From Echinometra lucunter (Eukaryota > Echinodermata > Echinoidea > Camarodonta > Echinometridae): a stretch of DNA of 64,000 bases. Below the pieces are notes generated by a model. That model did no database searches. It worked only from the letters and a program-made list of their open reading frames with translations, and was not told where the DNA came from. This document shows positions 46,325 through 58,410 of this stretch, in pieces (within the stretch, counting starts at the first letter, position 1; each line of letters opens with the position of its first letter). The position numbers and the translations under genes were made by a program. The stretch is from NCBI GenBank assembly GCA_029962745.1, contig CM057158.1:9116949-9180948 (forward strand), given 5' to 3'.

Positions 46325-47742
46325 TGAAGTGAAAGTGTTGTAGGAAAATAATGGGTTTGGGGAGATGAAGAAAACTGAAAGAGACTAAGATGGATGTAAA
46401 GGAAAAGGAGCAAGATCAGGGGTGAAGAGAGAGGGAGAGAGAAAGGGGAGAGAGAGGTAGAGGGAGAGAGTGGAGTATGGAAGAGACTGCTAGAAGAGAG
46501 AGAGAGAATATCATGAATAAGATGGGGAAAGGGCAAGTAATTTTTTTTGATAAAGCATGATACAGATTGATATCAGTTGTTCATGAATAAAAGATACTGA
46601 TATAGTGGTATGTGTACTTCATTCTGAAAGCATATATACTGGGCTTGAGGAAAAGTTAATGCCCTCATTTACTGTAATCAGTGATCAGTTTGTTGATCTC
46701 TTCTATTAGACCAAGAGCCTCTGGATTTTCCAGTAGACCATCAGCCCACAAAACTGATGGCCGAAGTGACTGACAATGTCAGGTGAACACTCTGTTAAGT
46801 TGTCAGCAGATAACATACATTATAGGCTCTCTGTCTTGTGGATTGCAGCTTACAGGCATTGGTAAACATCACTTTTCATGAAATTAATCATTATTAGTAG
46901 TGGTATGCCAGTTGAGTCTTTTTGTAAGAGAAATTGAACTGGAAAGAAAATATTCATGTATTTCAATTTTCCCTTTTTTTTTTTTTTTTTGAAACAGAAG
47001 TTGCTAATTTATAATAGTTGTCATAATTATTAGGCATTCTGATATGTTTTCAACTCTGTGCTTTGATGTGAAGTGAGATTTTAATGCTCGCCTGTTTGGA
47101 TACTGCTTTTGATTGAGAATTTTCAACTTATGTACTGTAGGTTTAGTAATTAGTAACAGTAATATTTAACTGAACAATACCCTTTTCTAAATAGTAAAAA
47201 AGAATAATGCTTTCAATGCACATATATGGGTTGAATGGAATGTATGATGGTGCTGAAAGATTCGGCATTTTGTCACATCTTACATTCTTTGCAAACTGAT
47301 TTATTCAATATCCAGCACTGTACATTGAACTTTTTCATTCAAGAAATCATACTTTCTTTCAGAGTTGACTGAAAATCATGCAAAAAATGCTAAGTTCTTG
47401 TGTAGTTGCCTTGTACAATTTCAATATTAACATTTGTACAGATTTAGCCTTTCACTTTGCTGTGTAAGATAATGAAAAGGTGGAGATAATTGAAAGGCTT
47501 CTCATGAGCAATTTCTAGTCAGTCAGGACAAAGTTGTAAATATTTCACTTTTTCACTCTTGAATACAATCTTGAAGTACTATATCTATTTTCTCAAGTTT
47601 GTGTATTGATGTTGGATGTTTTTAGATACAAAATAGCATTACCTGGGCTTGTCATGTACATATAGTTGGTATGGTTCATCTTTGATACCTGTTATGGTAA
47701 TTATCACAAACTTAAAGTTACTAGCAATTCCGTAAAAATAAA
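46325..47742 (+). other. Piezo: Piezo 3' untranslated region (extent uncertain)
   Basis: Purine-rich GA repeats directly follow the stop (46370-46510). AATAAA signals occur at 46586-46591 and again at 47737-47742. Either or a later one could end the transcript; cDNA would be needed to choose. No open frame of note. Confidence 0.5.
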
Positions 47743-50700
47743 TTTAGCACTGCATTGTATGTGAAAGGGCAATTCTAAGGTATTTGCCCCACGCGGTACC
47801 AACTACATCTCAGATTGAAGTATGTTTGATCTTTCTCCTTATCAGATGGAGCCGATATTAGTTAATACTTGCTGTTGATTCTGATATCATGGAAATAGGT
47901 GCTTGGGCAATTACATCCGATCTAACTACGTGTGTACCTGGAGCGTATGTCTAGTCACCATCTTGGACTCACTCAAAACTTTGGCCTGTGCCCACTCACA
48001 CTAGTGCTCGGTTAAACTAACCTTGCAAAACAGACATGCTGTAGCATGCAAATTGCTGACAATAGGAAAGTAGTGTTCTACCAATGAATTTGGGGGGACA
48101 TAGGAGCAAGAGCTGTGTCACCAGTGGTCAGAAAAATATTTTTCAAAATTCATTTGATCAAGATTATTTGCATCCAGTTGGAGGAATGGAATGGAAATAG
48201 GATGTTTTATTATCCTAGGTGTAAAAAGCAAATGTTTTATATAAATTTGTTGATTATTATAGTGATTTCAATCTTTGACTATAGAGGGCAGCATGTCACA
48301 TAAATTTGCACAGCTGTGGCCTGTACCCAATCTGATGACAATGTTCTTCAGCTACCGGTACCTTTTCTGTATACCTAAGTTCTGTTACTACAGTAATATT
48401 TCTAGCTCCCATGAGGAATTGTGATGAGGTGCGCTTGAATTATTGCAATAGCAAAGGCAATACGTAGGGTAAATCATGGCACAAATTTGTGGTTCATTTT
48501 AATTGAATCAATTTATGTAGGTTTATTAGACAAGTGTTTCTTCACTAAGTGCTCATTTTAATAGATGAATTTGTCATATCACTGTTACAGCAAATGACAC
48601 CTCCATTTTCACATTCACTTCCACCTATTTAGAAAGTGAAAACATGTCACATACTTCGATTTCATACTTTTTCAGGGATTTGAAATAAGAGAGATGAATT
48701 TTTTCATTTTGTTTCTTGTTTGAATGTGAGACTAGATTTTGCAGTGGATTATAGTGAGTGATAAGAAACATGCAGTTTCTTGCTGTGATTGGTTGATCAA
48801 TACAGATGTCTGTTCTTAGCTTCTGTTTGTTGATGACAGGTTGGAGTGTATCTCTTGAAGTGAATTTGGTTTTGATTTGTCTTTAGATTTGCCATTGTAA
48901 ATATTGTTTGTATGTTTCTATGGTGATAGTGTAATTTTGTTGTAGTTTTTTTAGTAGACTGCAAGGTGTCTTTGTTTCATGTGTTGATTGTGCAATTATT
49001 CTTTCTTTTCTTGATATTATGTTTGGGGAAAACATGCTTTTAATCATGATCTATGAATACCTTTGTATCACCAAAACATTAAATAGGAGCAAAAAATCTG
49101 GCAATTATAATGTGGTGCATACAATTGAATATGTCATTTTGCAATTCATGTTTATTGGACAATGATTAAAGCATGTCGGATATGGTTAAATGTTCATGTT
49201 ATTCCAATATCTACAAATTTCTCTGTACACCTTGTATGTTATCAAAAAACAGTTTACAGTTGTGGGGATGGTATGTAGGGAAATTCAGAGAAAGCATAAC
49301 AAGCACCTTCAATTGGTATTGCATTTACAAAAAGATATGAATCAACCAAATTTTGAATTATCCAGTGAGAAAAATTTGAGTTTTATATTCTGTCAATAGT
49401 TACTTGTGAAATTAAATTGGTAAAGAATATTGTTATACTCATAATTAAACTAGTTTTTGTATTATTTGTTTATTTTAAGCTGAAACTAATTTTTTTTTGT
49501 TGCTTACATGCGAGTTCTTTCTCGAGATGTTTTTAATTTTGGTGACATTTTATTCCATATTTCTTATGCTCGCTTTTTTACATTTTATTCCATGTTTGCT
49601 CTTGTTTGCTATTTTGTCTGTTCTATGTCTTTATCTTCCAAAATGCATCTGAAACTGGACATTCCAATTCATCCTTCAAATCAAAGATTTCTTTTTTCTT
49701 TCAAATATGTTAGATTTATTCTGAAATTGTGAGAAATATGTTATACTTATAAATTTCATATGTGTCACACACAGAATGCAGCTAGGTACAATTATGTCTA
49801 TCCCTGTAAATTTACTCTATTGCTATATCTTGTTTTATATGTAATTTCTACTTTTGGAAAAAGGGCAATTATATTACCTACGAGTAAATGTTATCTATTC
49901 TTTGTCCTTAGCCTCTAATATTAGTATGTATTTTCTTTTTTACCAGTACTTCTTTAATTAATCTTATTAGTATGCATATTCCTGATAAGCCTGAAGGACT
50001 GTTTATGATATATCCTGGTAAGGTAAATAATAAATAAAAAAAAAAATAAATAAATAAATAAAAAAATGTGAATGCTGTACTACTGTGGTCTCATGTTAAT
50101 ATAACTTTGCAAATTTCAGCATGAAAATTGCCATACGTTTTTATGTAATTAGCCACCTTCTAACATTGATTTTTAATACATTTTTTATTTTCTACCATAA
50201 TTTGGTTTAAAATGAAATGAAGTGTAGTGAAAAATGTTAAAACATTAAGACATGTATTTTAATTTTTATTTGCATGCTGAAGTAATATTTAGCTAATGTC
50301 TTTAAGAATTGGAAATATTTGTACTGTCTGTTTTGTCAAAGTGTTGAGTGCTGTATTCTCAAAAGAACAATGAAAATAAATTTTACACTGAAAATATAAA
50401 TTGTTTGATTCTCTTAGAATGCTATTTCAAAGTACTCGTACATGATAGAATTTATTCACTTTTTATGATCACTCCCTTACCCCTCCCCCTTCTCTCACTC
50501 CTCTCCCCCATTTTCCTCCCTACTTGCTCTCTCTGCTGATTACAAGCTTAGTTATAAGTTATGCAAGACTTGTGTGTGTGTGCAGCTTAGTGCGCGTGCA
50601 CGAGTGTGTGTATGTGCGTGTCCTTATTTTTTTAATGTATAAACATAAGGTGACCATCCACCATAAACAACCACCAATAAGTCGCGATGGGAGTTTAAAG

Positions 50701-51890
50701 TAAAAACAGCTACAACAGAGAGCTTGGGGTTAAAGAGTTGATGTTAGGTTTACTATATTTTCTGATAGTTCATTTATTGATCTGACCAAATTTGGGAACC
50801 ATATGTAACGTAGAATTTTTTTTTCTTTGATTTAAGATCACCATTTGGGGGGAATTTTGAAACAACAGTATGCCAGCATGCTGGGTAAAACCTTCACATT
50901 AACATGTGTACATAACTCAGAAGTTATTCACTCGGATCTGTAGCTTTAAAAATCTAAAGAAAGAAAGAAGTATATGTCTTTTGGAACTGTTCCAAGTTTG
51001 AGTCTAATCTGATAATCCCTTCATAGTCAGTGACAGGGAATTCTTATTCAACCTTTTAGTGAGACAGACAATAGAACACCAGTATGGCACTCCTAAATGG
51101 GCACTCCTCTTTACATCCTGTTTTCTCTATTATTCTGGTGATTAACCTGACAAGCTCTCATTCTCATTGTAATTTCAAAGGATTTGCATGGTCTTGACAA
51201 GGCAAGTTATATATCATTCGAAAGTTTCTAAGAGTCCAAGCTTTCAAACTGTTATAATATAAAAATGTCAGTTTCCGACTTAATGGTCGACTTGGAGTCA
51301 TTGAGAAGAGGAACTTACACTGAGTAACATTTGAGGCCCAGATTTGCGGAAAGGTCAAAAATACTGAATGATAATCGATCACTTTGATAAAATTGATACA
51401 ATTTCATGTAGGCTGCCTATTCATTATTTTCAAGATGATTATAATCCACAACAAAGAGAATCCTACTCTTCCTCTCGATGTTGTGTATATCTGCACAGTG
51501 GCATGAGATGGACACAAGGGGGGTGGGGGGAGTGGCTGTGCACTGGTCTTTCAGAGGGATATATTGGTTAAATTCCATGAAAAGCTGTATAATATCGCCT
51601 AATTCGGTAGAGTTGGCAAGTATGTTATCATTTGGTACTGTACAGAAATGAAAGATGCAGTGCACAAAATGGACAAGTGGCAAAGCTCCCATTGACTATA
51701 ATGTAAATACCGTGTGCTGGCGCTACCTCAAATTAATCCATTTTTGCATGAGAAACTACTCGAATCACTAGTGCTCAGATTGCGTGATTCGCATGTCCCT
51801 CGTATAATGACACATGTCTTTTATTTCATTTGTGTGTGTGTTTTTTTTTTAATTAAGATTTACAAGACACGAACGGTCAAAACAAAATTA
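47743..51890. other. Intergenic or extended 3' region, no gene recognised
   Basis: AT-rich sequence with no exon I can defend. At 50025-50066 an AATAAATAAATAAATA tail follows TCCTGGTAAGGTAAATAATA, in the manner of a retroposon 3' end, but no encoded protein is visible upstream. Confidence 0.5.
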
Positions 51891-53240
51891 TTGCAAAGCA
51901 AGGGGGGGGGGCGAACACGAACATCAACGAGAAGAAGAAGATGAAGAGAAACAAAAGAATAGCTTGGACAAGTACACATGTACAATCTCAAGATAATGAT
52001 ACATGTCTCACTTTGGACAGCAACACCGATCTAACGAGAGGTCATTCTAAAGCTTCCTTCAACTTGCATGCTACCGAAGATGTTACAGATTGGAAGGGAC
52101 GGGGTGTCAAACTTGATTTCCAGAAGATCGAGTCGGGCCGAAAAAAATTACAACCGAATGTGTGCAATGTTCACCATAATAACGGGGGAAGGGATGATCA
52201 TCAGCTTGGGGACTGAGAAAAGAACTTTTGGAAAATCTTAAACTCAAAGTTGTCCAAGGCTGAAAAAAAAAGAATAAAGGTAAAGGTGCACATTTCAGAC
52301 CACCCCCTCCCTCTCCTCCCCCTGTGTAAAACGTCTCGGAGTTAAAAGTTGGGCCTTTTTTAATTTAAAAAAAAAAATCTACCGCCTCTGCTATATGAAC
52401 ATAACAGTAGTTATCAAGCAAAGAAAAAAGGGCAAAGTAATTATTCCAAACAATTAATATTCCAGAACAGAACAAAAACATATTGCACAAAAATGACATC
52501 ACGGTCAAAATCACCCAGGGTCATGAGGGACACACGCGTGTACATAAGATGAGCAGAGGTGACGGAGCGTCTTTCGAAGCGGGGGACACTAGCGAAAATG
52601 GGCACCTCAGTTTTTAGGAAAAAAAAGGGGGCGCTTACAAAGGGTGAACACAAGAAGGAAAATAGCGTTTTAAGGCTTTGCAACGTGTTGGAATACGCCT
52701 GGATTCTATTTAACACATTTTAAAGGATCATTTTCGATATTTTTTCCTAATGTTTACATCATAACTACTTTGCAATAAATTGTGAAGATTGCTCTGATTA
52801 TAATGCCAGAGGGCGAAGCGAGCGAGAAAATATATACAGTGTACATGTATATATATATATATATAATTTTCATTGCATTTTGGGGGTCTGATCACGACCG
52901 ATATTTTATTAGAGAAAAATGTCAAACTGAAAAGGGGTGTTCAATTTCAGCACAATCTCGACATGAATAGGAGAATAGAAATACTTTATGGTATTAACAC
53001 ATTACGACACAGCCTTGCCTCAGACATAATATATAAGTGCGAGCGAGCGTATAGCGAGCAAGCTTTTGAGGAAATATTGATATTTAAAAAAAAAAAAAAA
53101 AGAATCCCTATTGCTTCAATTTAGAGGTAAAAATTTTTCGGGCGTTGTGCCCCTATCTCCTGCCTCCTGTAATAATATATTCTCTGATTTTTGGTATAGC
53201 ATGTATATCGCTATTTTGGAGGCTTACATTAAGTCATTTA
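51891..53240. other. Unassigned region with small open frames
   Basis: A 91-codon + frame at 51941-52216 (begins MKRNKRIAWTSTHVQSQDND) has balanced composition but no family I recognise and no splice context. A TA-rich run lies at 52845-52865. I see no other structure. Confidence 0.3.
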
Positions 53241-53249
53241 CCAGATGTG

Positions 53250-54035
53250 AAAAGGGATAATTAAAGGAGGGGGTGGCACAAGAAAGAAAGGGGGCTAATC
53301 AGACAGAAAAAAAAAAGATATGTATCAGATTTGCAGCAGCACTTATCGAAAGGAGACTTGCAGTTGCATTACATAAAACGAAAAGGGGCAATGAAAAGGT
53401 GCTCTTATCATTAGAAGTGGAAAGGGACATGTTGTCGGATTCGAGGGGGAACTTTTCGTAAGGAAAAATGGCACTTACTAGAAAGTAAAAGGGGTAACTT
53501 ACCAGAAATTAAATGGGTGTGTATCAAACTTAAAAAGGGGCACATGTCCGAATAGAAAGGGACATCGGGAAGCAAAAGGGGCAATTGTGGCACTTATATA
53601 TAGCAAGTTAACAGATTGAGAAATGGGACATACAAGAAAGGAAACTGGGCGTTTTAATATCCGAAGTAAATAAGGGCATGTATCAAATTTCAAATCGGCA
53701 CTTGCCCAAATGGAAAAGAAAAACTTATAAGAGGTGACAGCCAGGGGCATGCAGCACTATTAGAACCCACAGTGGACAGTCAAAGGGGGCACTTATACAT
53801 TTCAATCGGGATATTCATTATAGAGGGGAAAAGAGCGCTGGGGAAAGCTGGTGCATAAAGAGGGGCAGTTGTAGGATTTATGAAGGGCGACTTATCTCAA
53901 GGGGAAAATGGGCACTTACTAGAAGGTGAAAGGGAACTTAGGGGGCATGCAGCTCCTTAGCAAAAAGGAAAATGGGCCCTTGTAAACAGAAGGGGCACTG
54001 AACAGGTTTGAAAGGGCGTTTTTCATGGGTAAGTG
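53250..54035. repeat. Degenerate G-rich tandem array
   Basis: AAAGGGGCACTTA-like words recur irregularly every 25-60 bases (for example near 53382, 53535, 53572, 53782, 53863, 53920 and 53985), with AT-rich spacers. It reads as an old, decayed minisatellite, not coding. Confidence 0.5.
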
Positions 54036-54169
54036 GGGCACTGTGCCCTCCTGCCCCCGGCTCCGCTGCCCCTGGTGACGCATGTAACCCTAACCCTAAA
54101 AAAAGGAAAATTTTTGTTGAAGCGGGGCCTATTTCCCGGGCCTATTTCATGATAATGCCCGGTATTCTG

Positions 54170-54538
54170 CCCCCGCCCTCCACTCTCGCATAAAGCGTAG
54201 CGCTTTTTATCTCGTCAGCATTGCTCATATTCGTCGTCACCTGCCCACCAAGCCACTCCGTGCGCGAGCGCGAGTGATCGGTGGCCGTTCTGTGCACGTC
54301 TGATCCATGGTCTAATCTCTCTTTCTGCGTGCAATTCCAGGAAAAATCGACGAGCCGGGCAGCAATAGAAAAAAAGCAACCGACCTAACATACGCACGTA
54401 CTTCAATACTATTTCTCCATTTGCGAATTAATACTAGGCCTACACACAATATATACCGCGCTTGTCGCGTCTTGCTTATGTTCACTTGAAAGTTGAAGTC
54501 GTCTCTCATATTGTAAAGAACGGGGAAAATCAACAGAA
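54170..54538 (+). promoter_or_regulatory. CpG-rich stretch, possible promoter
   Basis: GC-rich for this window, with many CpG dinucleotides (CGTGCGCGAGCGCGAGTG near 54260). It directly precedes an ATG in good context. No TATA box is obvious. Inferred promoter or 5' UTR of the next gene. Confidence 0.35.
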
Positions 54539-54604
54539 ATGGAGAGTCTTGAAGAGGAATTTAGGGAGTATGAGGAGCGAAAATTGTGGCCCACAATTTT
54601 CTGG
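54539..54604 (+). CDS. Possible first coding exon of a downstream gene
   Basis: ATG with A at -3 and G at +4 opens 22 codons reading MESLEEEFREYEERKLWPTI and FW, ending exactly at a strong donor TGG|GTAAGA, phase 0. The CpG-rich stretch before it suits a transcription start. I do not recognise the protein and find no partner exon in the window with confidence, so the rest of the gene may lie beyond 64000. Confidence 0.35.
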
Positions 54605-54973
54605 GTAAGAGAGCAAATCTTTGTATGGAAAAATGGATGTGTGCTACCCGATAGATAGATCTAACTGTTATAGCCTAGATACAGAGTGGTTGTGAATGAG
54701 ATTTTCTTAAGACATGCACGCTGGCTCTCTGCCATGCCACTGGCGCGGCTCTGGCCTGGCGGTGGCCAGCGCCAGTGCAGTGGACTGAGCTGAGAAGATT
54801 TTTATTTTTTTGCTGCTTTGCAGTGTTAACGTTAGAATCAAACAAAGTAGTACGGTAAATAAGAAGTCCTTACTTAAATCTGACAGTACTAGTAGAGTGC
54901 TCATGTTTGTGGGCTATAATAGAGTCTAACTTACACTGGTTCAGGAAAGCAGTCATGTTTGCTTGCAGTTGAT

Positions 54974-55046
54974 CTAACCTAACGTTAGACCTAACTTTAA
55001 GTTTAAGTTAAGTTAGATCTAACTATAGTATTAACGTTAGGATTGT
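54974..55046. repeat. Quasi-palindrome built from TAACGTTA words
   Basis: AACCTAACGTTAGACCTAAC at the left and GTTAGATCTAAC...TTAACGTTAGG at the right form an imperfect palindrome around AAGTTTAAGTTAAG. TAACGTTAG also occurs at about 54825. Confidence 0.6.
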
Positions 55047-55093
55047 CATCTTTGACTTTGACACTTGTGTAAAATTTACAAAAATTGGCAAAG

Positions 55094-57213
55094 TCCTGGG
55101 GTACGTTTCATGAAACCAACTCCATGACAGTCATATCTCTTGTCGATGATCTACGGAGATGTCATGAAGCCGACAAAGTGTTTCACGAAAGCCTGACATC
55201 TCTCAAATTCATGATATCGATACTATCGGCTAGAAAAACTAGTCTTTATCACGATCCACTAGATTTATCATCAATTATCCAAACACAATTTTAAACAGAA
55301 TTTTGCAATAACTGTCCCAAAATGTAGAAAACGTCATTGAGAATTTATGCAGATAATATAGAAATTGTAGTCATATGAAAAAATATGTTAAATGATGACA
55401 TCTAGGAATTTCTAAAAATTTAAAAACTAAAATGTGATGTTGCGATTTGCGATTCTAGATTTTTTATTTGGAGGACACCGTAATTGATAGATTATTGAAT
55501 TAAGACCTTGTCTGTTTTGTTTTCTTTTTCAAATTGAATTTGGACTTTTCCTGACCAAAATTTTGACCTGAATTCGTTTGATAATGTATATAGAATGATT
55601 TTATTAAATATCATACTTCCAAAAATTAAAAAATATGGCAAAAATACATATATTATGAATTGACATCATTCTTATGGGTTTGTAAAAGCAGACTACTCCA
55701 TATTTTATGGTAGACTTACGTGGGGACAATTAATATTAATCTCATATAGGCCTGTTTCGAGTACACGATTAACCGTTTAAACGTCCGAAAATGGTACTAC
55801 ACGAATAATAAAATTTCTGTCGACTACTCGGAAACATGGCTTGAAGTTCAGAAGCATCCCCCAAAATGCTTAATCATTAATGAAAACAAGAATGTTCCTC
55901 TCCATTTCAAAGTTTTAAGGTGTGATGACGTCATTTAGACGCCTGTAATTCACATGAGAATATCGTTTTTGATCACCCAACTCTTGTCCCGCACAGCGAA
56001 AACAAGTGTTTCAATAATAATGTTCGGAAGCCGTAAGCCCTAATGTGTGTGTGTGAGAGAGCTAATTAATTGCGCATTTGCACCATCGTTCACCACAACG
56101 ATATGCACTGCAAGCAAGTGAGCTCACTAACGTGATCGTAGATACGCTATCACAGTCATTGTGACAAAATGTTTTTGGAACATAGCAATGAACGAAGACA
56201 AAAGGGTATTACCAAGAAAAAAACATTCATACTTGCAAGCAAACGCTTGTTTGTTAGTTTTATGCCCTTGCTGGCGATTTGTGATGGGGATTATAATCAT
56301 TGGAGTTCGATTTCAAATGACTGCTGAGCGCTTGCATCGTAACGTATACGTAGTTTCAACACATTTGTGCACTGTACTATTACGCTCCACTTCCGGGTTA
56401 GCGCCATCTCTTGACAGCTGACGAATAACTGAAACATGATTTCACAAATCATCTGAAATATCAAGCAAATGCCAATCTATTTGGCTTTATTTGACCAGGA
56501 TTTTTTATTCGGTCCTCACAAAAAGAGGTAGGAGGCTATGATTTTAATTTTTATGAACTGGACAAGCTATACAGTTCTTTTCAAAGCTGCTTTATTGTCA
56601 AGTTTCTTTATGAAAATCGGACATTACCGTCAGGGATATTGCACACGCTGTGATATGGGTATGGGGCTGGCCTCACTCCGGTGCTGCAGCTGCAGCTCCG
56701 GCGCGGCACTGAACGGTGGCAGGGTAAGAACGGCTGGAGTGGTTGGCCGACTGGCGAAATGGGAAGTACCGAGTAGTCAATTAATCATCAAAAAAAAAGT
56801 CCGTTTAAACGAATACCCAAAATGGGCTTTCAAAACAGCCCTAATCTCATATACTTGCAGGAGAGTTAAAACGTCATAATAACATGTGGGATATGAATGC
56901 TGTATTTTCATATCAATATATGCAGTAACTGTTTAATAATTCAGTGAATGACATTTAAGAAATAATTATTCACTAAAAGCATTCCTTATTTCTTCGTTGC
57001 CCCAATGCGCTGCCCATATCCTGACAAAAAGCTGACTGTGATGGCGTGCTGAAAAGATATGACAGGTTCGGAGAAGCGACAAGTCAGTTGTCAGGGAAGT
57101 TGTCGTTGGTCTTGGCAAAGACGGCTTTGTGAAACACTTAGCGGACAAGTTGAGCGACATTGCCGAGATGTCGCTGATCTTGTAGTTATGACGGTTTCAT
57201 GAAACGCGCCCTT
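55094..57213. other. Region bounded by inverted GTTTCATGAAAC ends
   Basis: GGTACGTTTCATGAAACCAA at 55100 faces GGTTTCATGAAACGCGCCC at 57190-57211. This may be one 2.1-kb TIR element or two unrelated copies of a short repeat. The interior has AT-rich DNA and no transposase frame. Confidence 0.35.
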
Positions 57214-57380
57214 GATAGAAAAGGTAGGCAATGTGTTAAATTGCCCAGCAGAAGGGCCCTGCATTGTAATTTCCACTCGCGACAACCACCCAAATTTTCT
57301 GAGTAAAAAATGTAACCTTTCACTTTCACCTGTTTTCTTTAGGTTAGACCTACTCTTTCATCTGTTTCTTGACTTACCAT

Positions 57381-57458
57381 ACCTGACGGGACTCGAACCC
57401 GTACCATCAGACCATTCACTTCTCATGACTGACGTGCTACCTATTGCGCTAGCGAGAG
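57381..57458 (-). repeat. tRNA-like sequence (pseudogene or SINE head)
   Basis: On the minus strand: TAGCGCAATAGGTAGCACGT (D-arm and A-box, like eukaryotic elongator tRNA-Met), then TCAG...CTGA around an enlarged anticodon loop, then a perfect T-arm ACGGGTTCGAGTCCCGT with B-box. The acceptor-stem halves (CTCTCGC and CAGGTAT) do not pair. So I call it tRNA-derived, not a functional tRNA gene. Confidence 0.6.
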
Positions 57459-57649
57459 ATCGCTGAAAGTGACGGGTCTCATAATAATTATAAACCCGAA
57501 ATCAGGATTAGTTTAACTCCAAGAATGCATTATATTTTTCTGACAAAATAAACTGATATCAATGTGAAATGCACAGTATCACAGGTAAGCTTTTAATTCT
57601 GACGGAATAAACCAATATTTTGATATTCATCACATTTTTCCATGTTCAG

Positions 57650-57855
57650 TATTTCAGAGCTTCATTTAAAAAATTGCTGGAGAGCAATAAATCCCTCTCC
57701 TGAAACGGTTAAGGAGATGTTCAAGGAGTGTGATTTAATAAAAACTATTGACTATCGGCAATTTCAGGAGAGCAATAAATAATACTCCTGGAAAAGTTTT
57801 AGGAGAACTGTAGGAGCTGGAGTGTGATAGCTCTCCTCAAAAATGAAGGTCTGGT
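57650..57855. repeat. Short repeat with inverted ends and internal duplication
   Basis: CAGAGCTTCATTT at the left faces AAATGAAGGTCTG at the right. Inside, GGAGAGCAATAAAT occurs twice about 100 bp apart, in longer similar units ending GGAGTGTGAT. Probably a small TIR element. Confidence 0.5.
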
Positions 57856-58366
57856 ATTTAATATTATGGGTTATGTAGACCCTCTAACGTTGCTATAGAC
57901 CTAGATCTAGACTCTAGAATATCATTCCAAGTCATATCCCTAAATTTGGGTGGCTGTCCCAAAAGGAAGTCATCCCGAGGAGGAATTTTATAATTATAAC
58001 ATTACCTGACGTCAGTTTTAACGCAATCCTCCAAGACAGGCAGAATTTCCACTAACATTTGACACTGTAAAAGTATTCTTTGCCTGTTTTAATCATTCTC
58101 TGCCTATTTTTAAAAATATTTTTTTAATGGGTACAAAGGGTGAGATACGTGTACATGTATCTCACCTTAAATACAAAGAAACAATTTGTAAGTTTCAAAG
58201 AACTTACATAGAATATAATGACCCTTGGTTTGGGGGATTTGAAGGGCTTATCATTACTAAATTAGAATATTTTCAAGGTTACACATGTAGGTATTTATAC
58301 CTCGCCCTGAAACTATACACTCACAAAAAAAAAGAAAAAAATCTGTATCAGACCCCACGTTCAGAA

Positions 58367-58410
58367 TAGGTCCTGTTTATCAGGGAAAGCCCCAATAAAC
58401 AGGACTTTCC
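58367..58410. repeat. Strong short hairpin
   Basis: GTCCTGTTTAT and ATAAACAGGAC pair over 11 bp around a 14-base spacer that itself contains GGGAAAGCCCC. Function unknown. Confidence 0.6.

Noticed and set aside
51417..51692. 91-codon minus-strand frame (MGALPLVHFVHCIFHFC...)
   Set aside because: No recognised family, no promoter or splice context; kept as noncoding.
54088..54099. CCCTAACCCTAA, telomere-like word
   Set aside because: Only two units, also a common chance word (a similar one is near 7073). Not an interstitial telomere array.
58127..58369. 80-codon + frame beginning MGTKGEIRVHVSHLKYKETI
   Set aside because: Ends in an A-rich low-complexity run; no family or splice support.
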